Assembly (NCBI GenBank): GCA_949825065.1 | Contig: OX463846.1 | Location: 3,987,366-4,051,365, forward strand | Source: Odontocerum albicorne | Lineage: Eukaryota > Arthropoda > Insecta > Trichoptera > Odontoceridae | Length of the DNA stretch: 64,000 bases | Reading direction: 5' to 3' | Shown here: positions 34,601-40,600 of the stretch, in pieces | How positions within the stretch are numbered: the stretch's first letter is position 1 | Layout: the number at the start of each line of letters is the position of its first letter | Made by a program: the position numbers and the translations under genes | Notes under the pieces: model-generated | Told to the model about the DNA's origin: nothing | The model's database searches: none | Seen by the model: the letters and a program-made list of their open reading frames with translations, nothing else

Positions 34601-37600
34601 CGAATGTTTTGTTTGTAAATATAATCGGTGTGAGGTAAACTGAGAAACTCGTCTAGAGGCGATAATTATGGTAGATCCAAGTTAGATGAACTCAACAAGT
34701 ACTGTGTCTTTGTGGTAGATTAAAATAAAACAGAACAAAGTTATTTCAGGATTCCGCACCGAATAAGTAGATCAGGATTTAGTGGTTTCAAGATTTTCTA
34801 CTTAATCTGTTAATTTTCTTTCTAAAGAACTTCGTTTGTCTCGGGGGTAGTTTTAGAGTGGCAAATTTGCATGTAAGTCACAAAAAATAAATAAAAAAGT
34901 TTTAGAGTTGAATTTATTCAAAACCTCAATGGTAATTATGATGTTGTTGTCATTTCTATAAAACTTTTTTAATCATAAGTCTCGTATATTTTGTACATAG
35001 TGTTGTAAGCTGGGGTGGTCCGAATCCCTCTTCTATAGATTCTTTAAACATTTCTATAAAACTTTATTAATCATAAGTCTCGTATATTTTGTACATAATG
35101 TTGTAAGCTGGGGTGGTCCGAATCCCCCTTCTATAGATCCTTTAAACATTTCTATAAAACTTTATTAATCATAAGTCTCGTATATTTTGTACATAATGTT
35201 GTAAGCTGGGGTGGTCCGAATCCCCCTTCTATAGATCCTTTAAACATTTCTATAAAACTTTTTTAATCATAAGTCTCGTATATTTTGTACATAATGTTGT
35301 AAGCTGGGGTGGTTCGAATCCCCCTTCTATAGATCCTTTAAACATTTCTATAAAACTTTATTAATCATAAGTCTCGTATATTTTGTACATAATGTTGTAA
35401 GCTGGGGTGGTCCGAATCCCCCTTCTATAGATCCTTTAAACATTTCTATAAAACTTTATTAATCATAAGTCTCGTATATTTTGTACATAATGTTGTAAGC
35501 TGGGGTGGTCCGAATCCCCCTTCTATAGATCCTTTAAACATTTCTATAAAACTTTATTAATCATAAGTCTCGTATATTTTGTACATAATGTTGTAAGCTG
35601 GGGTGGTCCGAATCTCCCTTCTATAGATCCTTTAAACATTTCTATAAAACTTTATTAATCATAAGTCTCGTATATTTTGTACATAATGTTGTAAGCTGGG
35701 GTGGTTCGAATCCCCCTTCTATAGATCCTTTAAACATTTCTATAAAACTTTATTAATCATAAGTCTCGTATTTTTTGTACATAATGTTGTAAGCTGGGGT
35801 GGTCCGAATCTCCCTTCTATAGATCCTTTAAACATTTCTATAAAACTTTATTAATCATAAGTCTCGTATATTTTGTACATAATGTTGTAAGCTGGGGTGG
35901 TCCGAATCCCCCTTCTATAGATCCTTTAAACATTTCTATAAAACTTTATTAATCATAAGTCTCGTATATTTTGTACATAATGTTGTAAGCTGGGGTGGTC
36001 CGAATCCCCCTTCTATAGATCCTTTAAACATTTCTATAAAACTTTATTAATCATAAGTCTCGTATATTTTGTACATAATGTTGTAAGCTGGGGTGGTCCG
36101 AATCCCCCTTCTATAGATCCTTTAAACATATCTATAAAACTTTATTAATCATAAGTCTCGTATATTTTGTACATAATGTTGTAAGCTGGGGTGGTCCGAA
36201 TCCCCCTTCTATAGATCTTTTAAACATTTCTTTAAAACTTTATTAATCATAAGTCTAGTATATTTTGTACATAATGTTGTAAGCTGGGGTGGTCCGAAAC
36301 CCCCTTCTATAGACCCTTTAAACATTTCTATAAAACTTTATTAATCATAAGTCTCGTATATTTTGTACATAATGTTGTAAGCTGGGGTGGTCCAAATCCC
36401 CCTTCTATAGATCCTTTAAACATTTCTATAAAACTTTATTAATCATAAGTCTAGTATATTTTGTACATGGTGTTGTAAGCTGGGGTGGTCCGAATCCCCC
36501 TTCTAGAGATCCTTTAAACAAAACTCAAAGAGGTTTGGTTGAAATTATGGTAATAAGACGCTTCATTTCCCAACAGAAGTACTTTTCAAAGAGTATGAGG
36601 TACTCGATCTTCATCAAATATTTATTTAACCCCTAATCATATATTATACAAATCATATTTCGATAACTATATTAGAGATCAATCTCATAACAAGATGCAA
36701 TCATAAACCAGTTCCCCACGTGTTTATACAATATAATTTGACGACCTCCGTAACCTAGATTATAAGACGCATGTCTACCAATCCGGTGATTGCGACTTCA
36801 ATTCCATCCACTGCCTGAATTTTTCGCAACCTTTTGCCTTTATAGCGAGTTGCTTATCTTGATATGTCGTGATGATCTTGATTTGTATTTATTTATTTAA
36901 ATATAAATACTCAGAAATGCGGATGAAGGCGAAAGTGAATAGCGGGTAAATAATACAAGTCTTGACAGCTGAATGAACAATAATAATCAATGTTGATTTC
37001 TCGGCGCGTAGGTAATTTATACAAGTGAGTGAACCAGTTCGCGATACATATTCTGTCCTTCTCTTGCGCGTGCACTGATTTACGGGTAGATATTTATTTG
37101 TATTTACAGACGGCTAGACAGGTCGCAAATACTATAAAATAGTAAACATTTTTGACGTTCCTGGCGTGTGACAATCTATAAGTACTTCATCGGTCATTGA
37201 CCCTGTATGTTTACTATTTTAAAAATAATTAATTTAATTTAATTATGTTTAACAATTCACTTATTTATTTTGACAATTATTTAGGTAGGTATCCTACACC
37301 TTTATTGAATTCGATATCTCAATACACACATACATCATAGGGGCTACATACACAATAATATGATGTTTAATACACAATAATATGATGTTTTTCGTAAAAA
37401 TATTAATTTATAATAAAAAACTCATCTCATGTTGAAGTGTAGAAGAAATATGTCTTCAATTCACATCCTATATCCGTACTACTATTTTACTCATATATTT
37501 ACATTGAGATCATGTTTTAACTATCATTCATTCGATTTCGTTTCTGGACCATCAATTATACCACCTCTATCTAGTACTCGTATTCATTCATTTTCCTATC

Positions 37601-40600
37601 GTTCGCAACAATCAATTCCTGACTAGAACATGTTGTCCCGAAGTTCAGATAAACAAGCTTAAAGCTAGGTTTACTAGATTTTTACAATAAAGTGAGGTTC
37701 TGTATATTTTATCTATATTTTTATTAATTTTAACTATACAGTTGACGTGAGTGGCCCGTGGGGTGTTACGGGGCAAGATAAACCAACGATGCAAGGAGGA
37801 CCTCTCAACGGAGCCTACCGTCTGGCGGGGGTGCATTGGCATTGGGGATCCAACAATTCCGATGGGTCAGAGCATGCGTTGAACTCTAGGAAATTTGCGA
37901 TGGAAATGCATTTTGTACATTTTCATACAAATTTTACGTAAGTATTTTATGAATGAATAAATTTCCACTGCCCATGACGAATATAATTGAAGACGCAGTA
38001 CAGAGTGAAGGATCAAAGTACTTGACGTTGTTGCTACCGATGATGACTGTGGAGGTCAAAATGTGATAGGAATATCCTGTTGCATTTAAAGCGATGCGCT
38101 TCAGTATTTGCAGTTTGTCTGCGTATTTTTCCACATTAGGTCCCTCACAACTAGTAACAGTTCTACGTCCGTTTAAATCTATCTGCTGCTGTTCGCTTCT
38201 AACTGTCCTTAGTTTTATTATTTTTAAACATCTCACACAGCACATTTTTGTATTTTGTGATGATTTTCTCTAATAGACACCCTCATCCAGAGATCCAAAC
38301 GAGAGGGTATTTTACCTCTGGTAGAGAATTTAGTCCCATTCAAACGATTTATGTTTGATGTACGGATTGCGTATAGTTAAATTGGATCGATTACGCTCCC
38401 GACTCAACTTGGGTTGCAACTCTACGGTGTTTATCCTATGGCACAGAATAAGTAAAACAACAATGCCTTCCATAGAACTAAAGCTATGGAAAAAGTCATT
38501 TCGATCTCCTTATATGTGGAAAGAAATTGGATTTCACCAACGGATATTCCACTGATGCTCTGCCATAGGGGTCTCATCAATTTACTATGTAACGAAGAGT
38601 GAACCTATCACAAATTAAATGAACAAGACCGAGTAAAATATGGTTGGATCAATCGAATACTTCTATGAAATAATGAAATATAAAAAGGCACAAAAATCGT
38701 TGGAGTTGCATAAAAATGTTGATGGATGTAGAGGCGAAAGACGTGCGTTGTGATATGAAAGTGTGATTCTCTATCCTTTCTCTCTATCCCTACAGAGAAA
38801 TAGCAAATGATCTTTATTTATAATACCAGTATACTGTACTATAGTTTAAATGCTCGAAACTAAAGAAACTTTCAGAAGGCTTCTTTGTCGTTCGCCTTCC
38901 AACACATCAGGGGAAATTAAACTACCCCAATCTGATAAACATTTAAATGTGTTACTTTGTGTGGTATAGAGTTGATTGAACACTTGTGTTGCCAAAGGAT
39001 TATCTGGTTTGTTTCCCGATAGTGTCCAAAGAACTCTAATTTAGTTGTCATATACAAGTTTGATATCCACATAGCTACGTATACTTTGAAAGTGAATACG
39101 ATACAATTCTTAGAAGTTTGAATGCTCTAGAGAACAATTAATGCGATTTGCAAATGCTGATACATCTCATAAAGCGATTTCATTAATAATAGGAATAATT
39201 AAGAGAAATTAAGGAATTTTGAGTATTTCTGGAATCAATTTTGTATTCGTATATTTCAGGCTGCATTAAGAAAACGTATGGTTCACAATAATACACTTTT
39301 CAGTTATCCCAGATCATGAAATATACATACACAAATTTTACGTTTTTTTTTTCAGAAACGCGGCTGCAGCAATCGCTTCAGGTAATAGAGAAGCCTTGGC
39401 AGTGGTCGGAATTCTTTTCAAGGTAATATAATAGTTTTATTCAAGCATCTTGCACTTTTAGAGTTGACATGCTTTTATCAAACTGACCTCCTTGGCCTAC
39501 TAGGTAACACATTCATAGTTTGGTTTTTTTAAAAATACATGAAAAGGATTAATCTAAAAAAAAAAACAATTTCATTGATGCTGATGTTTTTTGTGATATT
39601 AATTAAACAAACCATTATTGCCTTGGTAAATGGGTAAAAAATAACAACCCATATTTGTAAATATCACGAGGAGCAGAACATGTGTAGATTAATAAGCATG
39701 CTATGTAGACTAGGCGCTTGAAGGAATCAAGTGCGCATAATATGAAAACCGCATTTTGTCAATTGATATAGATTTAGGAGAGTTTAAAAATTAAAAGTCT
39801 GCCAGTTAATTTTATGGTCCATTTGGTTGTTCAATGTTGTTCGATTAACGTATGATGTAATTGTAATTAAAGTATATACTTCGTAATGTCAGTCAGCACT
39901 TTCTTACGGTATATCAGTTTGGGGGGGATGCACCTTAACCCAAAAACACATATTGCAGGTTTCCCAAAAATTGATTGTGAAAATAATTAATAAACTTCCT
40001 GCTCGGTATCCCACGGTGGAGCTTTTTAGAGAGTATCAGGTCCTGAACATAGCCAATTTACATCTCAAATCCATTCTCTGGCACTACCATCGAGAGGAAG
40101 GGAAGATGCAGACTCAGCAGACACACATGACACGCATGGCAACTAATGAAATGTTCACTATCCCTAGAGTAAAAACCTCTTTTGCCCAAAGGCAATATGC
40201 TTATTTGGCTACCATTATATACAATGGCGTGCCAAATTCAATGAAGGTAAAGGTAGGAAAACCATTTAGACAGTCAATCGGAGCGTGGTTGTTATTGCGG
40301 CAGGATTTTGAGTACTTGAGCTTTCAGGATGAATGACGAGTGGAAAAGATTTGTGTGAGCTCGTGAGTGTGGGTTTCTTCTTGTTGTTTGAATTTTGGCT
40401 GTTTCTGTATTTGTGTTTCTGTGTATTTTTTTTTTTTGTTTTGATTTTGATTTTTATTCTTATGATTGTGTGCGGTATATTGTGGGATGAATATTTTTGA
40501 TCTTTCTGGAGTGTTGATGTGTGAGGAGTTGAATTTCGCAAGATGTTTCCAGTTGTAGTTGAGTGTCACTGTTTGTCAGGTTGATGAGAACGTGCAACGG

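Noticed and set aside
34951..36520. 98-bp units considered as a tRNA gene cluster
   Set aside because: Only a B-box-like segment is present. There is no A box, acceptor stem or anticodon arm, so they are satellite units.
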